Assembly: GCF_000292345.1 (NCBI RefSeq)
Contig: NZ_ALOU01000002.1
Coordinates: 1 to 64,000 of the forward strand
Length of the DNA stretch: 64,000 bases
Direction of reading: 5' to 3'
DNA from: Cupriavidus sp. BIS7
Lineage (GTDB): Bacteria; Pseudomonadota; Gammaproteobacteria; Burkholderiales; Burkholderiaceae
Shown piece by piece: positions 51,303-60,308 of the stretch; within the stretch, counting starts at the first letter, position 1; each line of letters starts with the position of its first letter. The position numbers and the translations under genes are program-made. The notes under the pieces were generated by a model. The model was not told where the DNA came from. It searched no databases and was given only the letters and a program-made list of their open reading frames with translations.

Positions 51303-53780
51303 TCATTCATAGTGATCGTACGGTGTCGTCGGCACCGGACGTGCGGTTACGGGCTCGTAACCAGGAACATTGAGGCGCAGCATGTCCAACGGGTTGGAAC
51401 CGAACTTCGACAGCCCGCGGAACTCCACCTGGAAGAAAATCCGGCCGGTGTAGCCATTCGAGGTGTTGCGGAAGCGCTGGTACACGAAGCGGCCCACCCA
51501 GCAATCGGCGGCGTACTCGAAGCCTGCCAGGGCATCCACGAGCTGGTTGGCCGACTTGTCGAACGCCACCCGGCCGATACCGTAGGTGCGCTGCGTCAGC
51601 GGCCACTGGCTCGAGACCTCCAGCTGGTCGATCGCGGTATTGTCCGTCACCGAGGTCGGCCGGCGATACCGGTAGCCGAAATTGATGAGCTTGCGCGATT
51701 CCGGGCGGTACGCGAACGACACATTCGCGTAGTTGACCTTGTCCTCGTCCGGATTCCACTGGATCCCGGAATCGAGATAGTAGCCGCGGAAGAGCTGGAT
51801 CGTCGCGGCGGCCAGCAAGTCCGAGTAGCTCGGCTTGGCATCCGTCAGCGTACCGTTGATCTGCACGCGCTGCCCAGTGAAATCGACGCGCTGCGCAATC
51901 GTGCCACGGAACCGCTCGACGCCGGTTTCCGATTCGATCAGGCGCGTGGTCAGGCCCAGCGTCAGCTTGTTGTTGTCGGCGATGCGGTCATTACCGGTGA
52001 ACGGGTTCTCGGTAAAGATCTGGCCGTAGCCAAAGTCCGACTGCACCGTATCGAACAGCGGGAACTGGCTCTGGTCGTAAAACGGCGTATAGACGTAGAA
52101 CAGGCGCGGCTCGAGCGTCTGGGTGTACTTCACGCCGAACATCTTGCTGACCGAGGGCGCATCGCGCTCGAACGTCATGCCCGAATCGAAGCTCACCGTC
52201 GGAATGGCGCGGCTCAGTGTGTTCGACGCACCAACCGTATTGGTGCCGGCATCCATGTTGTACTGCGCAGCGTTGAAGATGACCTTCGGCGTCACGTACC
52301 AGCCCGGGCGGACGATCGGGTAACTGATCGTCGGCTGGATGAATGCGCGGTCGCCTTCGGGCTGCTGCAAACCGGTCGTGGTCAGCGGAATGCGGAAACG
52401 CGTGTAGTCGGCTTCCATGGCGATGTCGAAGCCGTGGAAGTCATAGTGCGTGTACCTCGCATTCAGCTGTGGCTCGCGCTGGTACGACGGCTCGCTGGGC
52501 GCCAGGGTCTGGAATTTCTGCACGCGTGCCGTGACGATCCAGTCCTGCCACGCATAGACCACGCCGGCTTCCTGCGTGTACTGGCGCAGGGTCGACTGCG
52601 ATACCGAACGTGTCAGGTCGTCGGGATACTTGTCGTCCGAGACCTTGCTGGCATTCACGTAGGCCGTCAGGCCCGGGATGATCTGCTGCGAGTGCTGAAC
52701 CGAGTAGGCCCAGCGGTCGCGGCCCGCCTTCTTGTCGTCGGGCAGGAACTCGCCACGGATGCGGCCGCTGTAGCCGTTGCCGATGTAGCGGAAATCTTCA
52801 CCAAGCTGTACGCCGCGCGACGACAGGATACGCGGATAAAGCGTCAGGTCGCGGTTCGGCGCCAGGTTGAAGTAATAGGGGACCGTCAGGTCGAAACCCG
52901 AATTCGAACCGTAGCCAAACAGCGGCGGCAGCACACCACTGCGGCGCTCGCTGGTGAGCGGGAACGAGAATGAGGGAGCCGCCGCAACCGGCACGCCGAA
53001 AAAGTGCAGTACGCCGCCATGGGCCGTGCCGACTTCGCGGTCGCTATCTATGTCGAGCTTGCTCGAACTGAAATACCAGTCGGCGTTGTCCGGCGAGCAC
53101 GTCGTGTACGTCGCCTTCTTCATCGTGCTGCGGTCCGGATCCAGGAAATCGATGCGCTCGGCACTGCCCGCGCCACCAGTCTGCTGGAAGTAATAATCCG
53201 GCGACAGCATGTAGCCTTCGTTGGCCTCCACGCGCATGCGCGCCTCCGGGCCAACCGCCAGCGTGCCGCTCTTGGACAGCCGCACGTTGCCGACGGCATG
53301 TGCCTCGTCGGTATCCTGGTCGTAGGTCAGTTTGTCGCCCTTGACCACGCCGCCGTCGCGGCGCAGTTCGGCATGCCCGTCGAGCTCGACGCCTTTTTCG
53401 CTGTAACCCGTGACCCGGTCGCCCGACACGTAGGCCGGAGCGTTCGGGTTGGATGGCGTGGAGGAAGGCGCCATGTTGATCGTGTTGCCGCTCGGCGCCG
53501 TGCGCATGGGCGGCTCGGTCAGGCGCGGCACAAGATCGCCCGGTTCAGCCGGCGGCGGCGGCGCCTCGGGCGTCTGCGTGACGGCGGCCGGCTCGGCGAC
53601 GTCGATCGTCGGAATCGCGGACGTCGCGCCATACTGCGCATGCGCGCTCACCGTCAGGCCGGCCATGGCCAGCACCAGCGGCCGGATAGCGCTGGCGGGC
53701 AGGCGGACGCGCCGGGCCGCGCCCGGGGGCGCTGGCGGTCGGGTGGCCGGATGGTGCGGTGATCGTCGTTGTTCGGTCAT
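51303..53780 (-). CDS. lptD: LPS-assembly protein LptD
   Basis: An 825-residue outer-membrane protein that inserts LPS at the cell surface with LptE. After a long basic N-region and signal sequence (ending near SAHA-QYG), a Pro-rich stretch leads to the periplasmic OstA/LptD N-terminal domain (GDRVTGYSEKGVELDGHAEL). A large beta-barrel follows to the end. First gene of the leftward lptD-surA-pdxA-ksgA operon, divergent from amgK; the shared promoter gap is 53781-53960. Confidence 0.93.
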   Translation of the reverse strand: MTEQRRSPHHPATRPPAPPGAARRVRLPASAIRPLVLAMAGLTVSAHAQYGATSAIPTIDVAEPAAVTQTPEAPPPPAEPGDLVPRLTEPPMRTAPSGNTINMAPSSTPSNPNAPAYVSGDRVTGYSEKGVELDGHAELRRDGGVVKGDKLTYDQDTDEAHAVGNVRLSKSGTLAVGPEARMRVEANEGYMLSPDYYFQQTGGAGSAERIDFLDPDRSTMKKATYTTCSPDNADWYFSSSKLDIDSDREVGTAHGGVLHFFGVPVAAAPSFSFPLTSERRSGVLPPLFGYGSNSGFDLTVPYYFNLAPNRDLTLYPRILSSRGVQLGEDFRYIGNGYSGRIRGEFLPDDKKAGRDRWAYSVQHSQQIIPGLTAYVNASKVSDDKYPDDLTRSVSQSTLRQYTQEAGVVYAWQDWIVTARVQKFQTLAPSEPSYQREPQLNARYTHYDFHGFDIAMEADYTRFRIPLTTTGLQQPEGDRAFIQPTISYPIVRPGWYVTPKVIFNAAQYNMDAGTNTVGASNTLSRAIPTVSFDSGMTFERDAPSVSKMFGVKYTQTLEPRLFYVYTPFYDQSQFPLFDTVQSDFGYGQIFTENPFTGNDRIADNNKLTLGLTTRLIESETGVERFRGTIAQRVDFTGQRVQINGTLTDAKPSYSDLLAAATIQLFRGYYLDSGIQWNPDEDKVNYANVSFAYRPESRKLINFGYRYRRPTSVTDNTAIDQLEVSSQWPLTQRTYGIGRVAFDKSANQLVDALAGFEYAADCWVGRFVYQRFRNTSNGYTGRIFFQVEFRGLSKFGSNPLDMLRLNVPGYEPVTARPVPTTPYDHYE

Positions 53781-53960
53781 GCAAACGGTTGTCGGTCAAC
53801 TCGGCGGCGGGCGTCCGCAGGCGACCGGAAAAGGGTCCCTGCTTCGACGCCAGCCCATAGCCGGAGCGGGCTGCGGGGCGACAAAGGCCCCTCCCGGGGG
53901 CCACCCGGCGCCCGGGTCTGGTCGGGTATTATACGGGGCATCGTATTCTCCCTTTCCGGC

Positions 53961-55007
53961 ATGTCTGCACTTCTTCACGCCACGGGCAACGACCCGCGCA
54001 TCGAACAACTCAAGTCGTGGGTCGCCGGACTCGGCGCTGCATGGTCAATCGACCCTGATTCATGCACGCCGGCGTCCGCCGACGCGAGCTTCCGCCGCTA
54101 TTTCCGTGTGCGCACGGGTCATCCCGACCACCCCACCGCCATCGTGATGGATGCGCCGCCTTCGCACGAGGACTGCCGCCCGTTCGTCCATGTAGCAAAG
54201 CTGTTCGGCGATGCCGGCGTCACCGTGCCGACCGTTCTCGCACAGGACCTGGGGCTGGGCTTCCTGCTGCTGGCCGACCTGGGCAGCCAGACCTACCTGT
54301 CGCGCCTGGATGAGGCTTCGGCACGTGATCTCTATGGCGATGCGGCGGCCGCGCTGGTCAAGATCCAGCTGGCCACGCGCTCCGGCGAACTGCCTGCCTA
54401 CGACCGCGCACTGCTCCAGCGCGAACTGGACCTGTTCCCGCAGTGGTATGTCGCCAGGCACCTTGGCGTCACGCTCGATGACACCCAGCAGGCCGACCTG
54501 CGCGAGGTTTTCGAGACGATCCTGGCCAACAACCTGGCGCAGCCGCAGGTCTATGTGCACCGCGACTATCACTCGCGCAACCTGATGGTGCTGCCCGGCG
54601 CCGGCAACCCCGGCATCCTTGACTTCCAGGACGCGGTGATCGGCCCGATTACCTACGATGCCGTGTCGCTCTGGCGCGACGCCTACATCGAATGGGAAGA
54701 GGAGCAACAGCTCGACTGGCTGATCCGCTACTGGGAACGCGCACGCAAGGCCGGCCTGCCGGTAGCCAGCGATTTCGGCGATTTCTACCGCGATTTCGAA
54801 TGGATGGGGCTGCAGCGCCACCTCAAGGTGCTCGGCATCTTTGCGCGCCTGTATCACCGCGACGGCAAGGACGGTTACCTGGCCGACCTGCCGCTGGTGC
54901 TCAAGTACACGCGCAATGTGGCCGGCCGCTACAACGAAATGCGCAAGCTCGTGCGCCTGCTCGACGCCCTCGAGGGCACCGAGCGTCCCACCGGCTTCAC
55001 GTTCTAG
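53961..55007 (+). CDS. amgK: N-acetylmuramate/N-acetylglucosamine anomeric kinase AmgK
   Basis: A 348-residue sugar kinase of the aminoglycoside-phosphotransferase fold. Motifs are SFRRYFRV, LLADLGSQTYLSRL, the catalytic VHRDYHSRNLM and the metal-binding ILDFQDAVIGPITYD. In Pseudomonas and relatives AmgK phosphorylates MurNAc at C1, and MurU then makes UDP-MurNAc, recycling cell wall and bypassing fosfomycin. murU lies 1.1 kb downstream, separated by azlCD. The ATG at 53961 (MSALLHATG) is chosen since upstream sequence is non-coding in character. Confidence 0.85.
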   Translation: MSALLHATGNDPRIEQLKSWVAGLGAAWSIDPDSCTPASADASFRRYFRVRTGHPDHPTAIVMDAPPSHEDCRPFVHVAKLFGDAGVTVPTVLAQDLGLGFLLLADLGSQTYLSRLDEASARDLYGDAAAALVKIQLATRSGELPAYDRALLQRELDLFPQWYVARHLGVTLDDTQQADLREVFETILANNLAQPQVYVHRDYHSRNLMVLPGAGNPGILDFQDAVIGPITYDAVSLWRDAYIEWEEEQQLDWLIRYWERARKAGLPVASDFGDFYRDFEWMGLQRHLKVLGIFARLYHRDGKDGYLADLPLVLKYTRNVAGRYNEMRKLVRLLDALEGTERPTGFTF

Positions 55008-55015
55008 GCGGCGCC

Positions 55016-55813
55016 TTGACGGTTCCCTCCGATACCTCCGAGCCCATCACGCGCAGCGGCGAGTGGTGGGCCGGCGCCCGCGCCCTGGCGCCAATGCTGC
55101 TCGGCGTCGTGCCGTTCGGCCTGATCTACGGCGTGCTGGCCGTCAATGCCGGCATGCCGGCCTGGCTGGCCTGCGCGATGAGTGCGATCGTCTTCGGCGG
55201 CGCGTCGCAGATGATCCTGACGCAGCTCTGGTCTGCGGGCACACCGGCGCTGGTGATCGCGTTCACCGTGGCGATGGTCAACCTGCGCCACGCGCTCTAC
55301 TCGGCGACCATCGCCACATCCATGGCGCCGCTGCCGCGCCGCTGGAAGGCGCTGATCGCCTACCTGCTGACCGACGAGGCCTTCGCCGCCATGACGCGCC
55401 GTATGGGCGACAGCGGCCCGCGCGCGCGCTATCGGCACTGGTTCTACTTCGGCGCCGGCTTCTCGCTGTGGGCAAGCTGGCAGGTCTCCACGCTTGCCGG
55501 CGTGCTGGTTGGGGCTCAGGTGCCGCATGACTGGCCGCTCGACTTCTTCCTGCCGCTGACATTCATCGGCATCATCGTCCCGAACCTGAAGCACCGCTCG
55601 CAGGTCGCCGCCGCGCTGGTGGCCACGGCACTCGCCGTGGTCTGCTTCGCGATGCCGCACAAGCTGGGCATCATGGTGGCGGCGCTGGGCGGCATTGCCG
55701 CGGGCATGCTGCTGCGCGGCCGCGACAGCGACGGCACCGGCCGGCGCGCCGTGGGCCCGTCAGGCCCATCGGGCCCATCGAGTCCGGCTGACGGCAAGGA
55801 GCACGCGGCATGA
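55016..55813 (+). CDS. azlC: AzlC family amino-acid exporter subunit
   Basis: A 265-residue membrane protein with about seven to eight helices; the AzlC pattern PMLLGVVPFGLIYGVLA and MSAIVFGGASQMI are clear. AzlC with AzlD exports branched-chain amino acids or analogues. The start is a TTG at 55016, nine bases after the amgK stop, because no ATG precedes the conserved region in frame. The C-terminus has a GPSGPSGPSSP repeat. Confidence 0.82.
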   Translation: MTVPSDTSEPITRSGEWWAGARALAPMLLGVVPFGLIYGVLAVNAGMPAWLACAMSAIVFGGASQMILTQLWSAGTPALVIAFTVAMVNLRHALYSATIATSMAPLPRRWKALIAYLLTDEAFAAMTRRMGDSGPRARYRHWFYFGAGFSLWASWQVSTLAGVLVGAQVPHDWPLDFFLPLTFIGIIVPNLKHRSQVAAALVATALAVVCFAMPHKLGIMVAALGGIAAGMLLRGRDSDGTGRRAVGPSGPSGPSSPADGKEHAA

Positions 55814-56133
55814 GCCAGATGACCTTGCTGTGGGTTTTCATCGGCGCGGGGCTTGCCACGTTCCTGATCCGGCTGTCGTTCATCGCCGTGGAAGGCCGCG
55901 TGCGCCTGCCGGCATGGTTCCGTACCGCGCTGCAGTTCGTGCCGGCCGCGATGCTGTCGGCGCTGATCGCACCCGACCTGCTGATGCGCGATGGCGCTGT
56001 CTACCTGAGCCCGTACAACACACGACTGATAGCCGGCCTGGTGGCCATCGCCATCGCTGCGCGCACGCGCAGCGTCGGCTGGACCATCGCGGGCGGCATG
56101 GCCACCCTGATTGCCCTGGAGACCCTGATTTGA
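55810..56133 (+). CDS. azlD: AzlD family amino-acid exporter subunit
   Basis: A 107-residue protein with three to four helices and the AzlD-type LLWVFIGAGLATFLIRLSFI start. It overlaps azlC by ATGA and its own stop overlaps the TTG of murU. It forms the second half of the AzlCD exporter. Confidence 0.82.
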   Translation: MSQMTLLWVFIGAGLATFLIRLSFIAVEGRVRLPAWFRTALQFVPAAMLSALIAPDLLMRDGAVYLSPYNTRLIAGLVAIAIAARTRSVGWTIAGGMATLIALETLI

Positions 56134-56837
56134 AATCGATGATCTTCGCCGCCGGGCGCGGCGACCGCATGCGCCCGCTGACCGACTCCTGCCCGAAGCC
56201 CCTGCTGGCCGTGGGCGGCAAGCCGCTGATCGTGTGGCAGATCGAAGCGCTCGCGCGGGCAGGCATCACCGATATCGTCATCAATCACGCATGGCTGGGC
56301 GACCAGCTCGAGGCCGCGCTAGGCGATGGCGCACATTTCGGCGTGCGCATTCACTGGTCGGCCGAAGGCACGGCACTGGAAACCGCCGGCGGCATTGCCC
56401 GTGCGCTGCCGCTGCTGACCGGCAAGTCCGATATCGACGATGTGTTCCTGGCCGTCTCAGGCGATATCTACTGCGACTTCGACTACCGCACGCTGATGCC
56501 GCGCGCGCGCACAATGGCTGGGGCCGCGCGGCCGCACATGCACCTGGTGATGGTGCCAAACCCGCCGTTCCATCCGCGCGGTGACTTCATGCTCGGTGCC
56601 GACGGCCTGCTGCGGATGCCCGATGCCGAGGGCAGTACGCTGACCTTCGGCAATATCGGGCTGTACGACACACGCCTGTTCCGCGATATCGAACGCGGCG
56701 AGAAAGTAGCGATGTCACCGTACTATCGCGCCGCTATCGCCGAAGGCCTGGCCACTGGCGAACGCTTCGACGGCCGCTGGGAGAACGTCGGCACGCCGGA
56801 CCAGCTGGCTGCGCTGGACCGTCTGCTGCGCATGTAA
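56130..56837 (+). CDS. murU: N-acetylmuramate alpha-1-phosphate uridylyltransferase MurU
   Basis: A 235-residue nucleotidyltransferase. The N-terminal signature MIFAAGRGDRMRPLT, KPLLAVGGKPLI and VSGDIYCDFDY are typical. I prefer the TTG at 56130 (MKSMIFAAG, matching the usual MKAMILAAG) over the ATG three codons later. With AmgK it converts recycled MurNAc into UDP-MurNAc. Glucose-1-phosphate thymidylyltransferase-like activity is the alternative, but the neighbourhood points to MurU. Confidence 0.82.
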   Translation: MKSMIFAAGRGDRMRPLTDSCPKPLLAVGGKPLIVWQIEALARAGITDIVINHAWLGDQLEAALGDGAHFGVRIHWSAEGTALETAGGIARALPLLTGKSDIDDVFLAVSGDIYCDFDYRTLMPRARTMAGAARPHMHLVMVPNPPFHPRGDFMLGADGLLRMPDAEGSTLTFGNIGLYDTRLFRDIERGEKVAMSPYYRAAIAEGLATGERFDGRWENVGTPDQLAALDRLLRM

Positions 56838-56942
56838 CTGCGCATCTCCGCGCTGCCCGATGCGCCGCGTTGTGCGCTCGGGCAGCCGCTTCATGCTCGG
56901 ACGGGTTTAGAATCGGCACATTCCCCTCACCGATCTCCATCC

Positions 56943-58346
56943 ATGTCCGCACCCGACTCCGCCCTTCTTGGCGCGTGCCGCGACCGCCGCGCGCGTGTGC
57001 TGCAACATTTGCGCGCCAACGGCGGCGGCGTGGCCATCGTGCCGACCGCGCCGGAAGCCATGCGCAATCGCGACAGCGACTACCCCTACCGGCACGACAG
57101 CTATTTCTATTACCTGACCGGCTTCACGGAACCCGAAGCGGTCCTCGTGCTGGTGGCCGGCGCCCCCGGCGATGCGGCTGGCGGCGATCGCAGCATCCTG
57201 TTCTGCCGGCCCAAGCACGAAGAGCGCGAAATCTGGGACGGCTTCCGCTATGGTCCCGAAGGCGCACGCGCGACGTTTGGCTTCGACGAGGCGCACTCTG
57301 TCGAGGACATCGACAAGCTGCTGCCGCCGATGCTGGCCAACCGTACGCAGCTGGCCTATCCGCTGGCCGCCACGGCCGAGATCGACGCACGCGTGCGCGG
57401 CTGGCTGGAAACCGTGCGCATGCAGGGCCGCGCGGGTGTCTCGGCGCCGTCGGCCGTTGTCGACGTGCGGACGCTGCTCGATGAAATGCGTCTGTTCAAG
57501 GATGCCGGCGAAATGGCCACGATGCGCCGTGCCGCCGAGATCTCGGCGCAGGCCCACGTACGCGCGATGCGCACGTCGCGCGCCGGGCTGCGGGAATACC
57601 ACCTCGAGGCCGAACTGCTCTACGAATTCCGCCGCCATGGCGCGCAGAGCGTGGCCTACAACTCGATCGTCGCGACGGGCCCCAATGCCTGCGTGCTGCA
57701 CTATCGCGCCGGCCCTGCCGAGTTGCGCGATGGCGACCTGTGCCTGATCGACGCGGGCTGCGAACTGGACGGTTACGCGTCGGATATCACCCGCACGTTT
57801 CCGGTATCCGGCCGCTTTTCCCCGGCGCAGCGCGAGCTGTATGACCTGGTGCAAGCCGCGCAGGACGCCGCGATTGCCGAGACGCGTGTAGGCGTGCCGT
57901 ACAACGTGCCGCATGATGCCGCCGTGCGCGTATTGGCACAGGGCATGCTGGACACGGGCCTGCTCGACCGCAACAAGGAAGGCACGCTCGACGACGTGCT
58001 GGCCAGCGGCAGCTATCGCCGCTTCTACATGCACCGCACCGGCCACTGGCTCGGCATGGATGTCCACGACGTGGGCGAGTACCGTGTGCCCGGCCCGCTG
58101 CCGGCCGGCCAGGAAGGCGAGCGCCCGTGGCGCCCGCTGGAGGCCGGCATGGTGTTGACCATCGAGCCGGGCATCTATGTGCGCCCGGCCGAAGATGTAC
58201 CCGAACGCTACTGGCACATCGGCATCCGCATCGAGGACGACGCCGTGGTGACCTCGGGGGCTTGTGAACTGATCACGCGCGGCGTGCCTGTGAAGGCCGA
58301 CGAGATCGAGGCACTGATGCGCGACACCGGAGGCACGTCGCGATGA
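56943..58346 (+). CDS. pepP: Xaa-Pro aminopeptidase (PepP, M24B)
   Basis: A 467-residue aminopeptidase P removing N-terminal residues before proline. An N-terminal creatinase-like domain (NRDSDYPYRHDSYFYYLTGF) is followed by the pita-bread domain with metal ligands in LIDAGCELDGYASDITRTF, HRTGHWLGMDVHDVG, LTIEPGIYV and RIEDDAVV. Its stop overlaps the next gene by ATGA. In many gammaproteobacteria pepP is likewise next to ubiH. Confidence 0.93.
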   Translation: MSAPDSALLGACRDRRARVLQHLRANGGGVAIVPTAPEAMRNRDSDYPYRHDSYFYYLTGFTEPEAVLVLVAGAPGDAAGGDRSILFCRPKHEEREIWDGFRYGPEGARATFGFDEAHSVEDIDKLLPPMLANRTQLAYPLAATAEIDARVRGWLETVRMQGRAGVSAPSAVVDVRTLLDEMRLFKDAGEMATMRRAAEISAQAHVRAMRTSRAGLREYHLEAELLYEFRRHGAQSVAYNSIVATGPNACVLHYRAGPAELRDGDLCLIDAGCELDGYASDITRTFPVSGRFSPAQRELYDLVQAAQDAAIAETRVGVPYNVPHDAAVRVLAQGMLDTGLLDRNKEGTLDDVLASGSYRRFYMHRTGHWLGMDVHDVGEYRVPGPLPAGQEGERPWRPLEAGMVLTIEPGIYVRPAEDVPERYWHIGIRIEDDAVVTSGACELITRGVPVKADEIEALMRDTGGTSR

Positions 58347-58807
58347 AGGCATTGTTGAGCAAACTGTTCGGAACCGGCGTGACGAAGACCCACTCGACGC
58401 GCGCAGTCGATCCGAACGAACCATTTGTGATCAATCTCTACGACGATCGCGTCGTGGTGCATCGCCCCGATGGCCAGCGCGAGGAACTGGCCTGGGACGC
58501 GCTGGAGAAGGTCGTGGTGCGCGTCTCTGACCGCGCGCCGTGGGCTGGCCGCGCGTGGCTGATCCTGGCGGGCGACGCAGCCAGCCATCAGGGCTGTGTG
58601 GTGCCGATGAACGCGGCCAACAGCGATGCGCTGGTACGGCGCCTGCAGGCGCTGCCGGGCTTCCATCAGCAGAAGCTCGACAACGCACTGCGCGACGCCG
58701 CGGCAAGCAAGTCGCGCACCGATGCGAACCTGTGGAAACGGTCGGAGGCGGAAGCCAGCGCCCAACAGGACGAGGAAGCCAGCCATGACGCCACCGGACA
58801 GCACTGA
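58343..58807 (+). CDS. Hypothetical protein between pepP and ubiH
   Basis: A 154-residue soluble protein. The centre is beta-rich (FVINLYDDRVVVHRPDG, EELAWDALEKVVVRVSD, RAWLILAGD, QGCVVPMNAAN), which resembles a small PH-like fold, and the end is charged and helical. It overlaps both neighbours. No catalytic motif; unknown function, probably tied to the operon by translation. Confidence 0.65.
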   Translation: MKALLSKLFGTGVTKTHSTRAVDPNEPFVINLYDDRVVVHRPDGQREELAWDALEKVVVRVSDRAPWAGRAWLILAGDAASHQGCVVPMNAANSDALVRRLQALPGFHQQKLDNALRDAAASKSRTDANLWKRSEAEASAQQDEEASHDATGQH

Positions 58808-60026
58808 GACGCTCGCCGAGCCGCACGACATTGCCATCGTCGGCGGCGGGCCGGTGGGCCTGGCGCTTGCAGGACAACTGCTGCGCACCACACCGTGGCG
58901 CATCACGCTGATCGACGCGGCAACCCCCGCTCGCGCTGCTCGCGATCCGCGTGCGATTGCGCTGTCGCACGGCAGCCGCCAGTTGCTCGAGCAGATCGGC
59001 GCGTGGCCGGTGCCGGCGCAGCCGATCGAGCATATTCATGTGTCGCAGCGTGGCCGTTTCGGCCACGTGAAGCTCCACGGTGACGACTACGGCGTGCCCG
59101 CGCTCGGCTATGTGGTCAAGTACGGCGACCTGTGCCAGACGCTCGAACGCGCACTGGCCCGCGCCGCCGATGCCGCGCCCGGGCGGCTCGAACGCGCGTT
59201 CGAGACACGCATCGACAGCATCGACCAGGGTGACCGGAACGAAAGCGCCGTCGTGCAGCTGACTGGTACCTCGCACGCGGAACAGGAAGGCATGCCGGTG
59301 GTGTTTGCCGCACGCATCGCGGTGCAGGCGGAAGGCGGGCTGTTCCACCAGCAGATACAGCGCCTGTCGCCTGGCACCGAAGCCACGCGGCGGCGCGACT
59401 ATCAGCAAACCGCGATCATCGGCCATGTGACCTGCACGCAACCACAGCCAGGCTGGGCATGGGAACGCTTTACCGAGGAAGGCCCGCTGGCGCTGCTGCC
59501 GCATGATGAACACGGCCAGCCGGGTTACGCGCTGGTCTGGTGCTGCCCGCCCGAGCAGGCCGCGCGCCGGCTTGCGCTGCCCGACGACGCGTTTGCCGAA
59601 GAACTGGGCCAGGCTTTCGGCACACGCCTGGGCAGGTTCACGCTGGTCGGCAAGCGCCATGCGTTCCCGCTTGGCCTCAATGCCGCGCCGATCACGGTGA
59701 ACGGCCGCGTGGCCGCCGTGGGAAATGCCGCGCAGACGCTTCACCCGGTGGCCGGGCAGGGTCTGAACCTGGGCCTGCGCGACGCGTTCGCGCTGGCGGA
59801 CTCGCTGCGCGTGGGCTGCACACCGCAGGCGCTGCAGGCGTTTGCCGGACGTCACCGCGTCGACCGCGCCATGACGATCGGCATCACGGACCTGCTGCCG
59901 CGCGTCTTCGCCGTTGGCGGGCCGCTGGCCGCCCACGCACGTGGTGCATCGCTGGCCGCGCTGGCCTGCATGGCACCGCTCAAGCACGCGCTGGCGCGAC
60001 AGATGATGTATGGGGCACGTGGGTAA
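58785..60026 (+). CDS. ubiH: FAD-dependent monooxygenase of the UbiH/COQ6 family
   Basis: A 413-residue flavoprotein. Dinucleotide-binding IAIVGGGPVGLALAGQLL is at the N-terminus, then ARDPRAIALSHGSRQLLEQIG, and the UbiH/COQ6 signature GNAAQTLHPVAGQGLNLGLRD. It likely hydroxylates a ring position in ubiquinone synthesis; whether it is UbiH, UbiF or UbiI cannot be settled here. Start is the ATG at 58785, inside the previous gene. Confidence 0.85.
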   Translation: MTPPDSTETLAEPHDIAIVGGGPVGLALAGQLLRTTPWRITLIDAATPARAARDPRAIALSHGSRQLLEQIGAWPVPAQPIEHIHVSQRGRFGHVKLHGDDYGVPALGYVVKYGDLCQTLERALARAADAAPGRLERAFETRIDSIDQGDRNESAVVQLTGTSHAEQEGMPVVFAARIAVQAEGGLFHQQIQRLSPGTEATRRRDYQQTAIIGHVTCTQPQPGWAWERFTEEGPLALLPHDEHGQPGYALVWCCPPEQAARRLALPDDAFAEELGQAFGTRLGRFTLVGKRHAFPLGLNAAPITVNGRVAAVGNAAQTLHPVAGQGLNLGLRDAFALADSLRVGCTPQALQAFAGRHRVDRAMTIGITDLLPRVFAVGGPLAAHARGASLAALACMAPLKHALARQMMYGARG

Positions 60027-60078
60027 TTCGCCCACCCCTCAGCTCGGTAGCGCTTGACGAGCCTGCCCTCTCCCCCGG

Positions 60079-60105
60079 CCCCTCTCCCGCAGAGCGGGAG
60101 AGGGG
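60079..60105. repeat. Palindromic intergenic element (CTCTCCC type), copy 3
   Basis: CCCCTCTCCCGC and GCGGGAGAGGGG form a 12-bp stem with an AGA loop, in front of which a further CCCTCTCCCC half is seen. It lies between ubiH and dusB. Confidence 0.65.
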
Positions 60106-60308
60106 AGAAAATCACCAGCCTTTGATAGCTTCACCGCCCTGCCCATGATATTTGCTCATTTCTTGAGCAACCGTACCAGTTTGGCGGTAAAATGCCGCCC
60201 TCGCGCATGACCCGACTCGCGCCGGCCCAAGGGTTCGGCAGGGGCATGTCGTGGCATATCGCCAGCAACGCCAGAACGCATCCAACGCACCTCCATCACC
60301 GCTCCATC

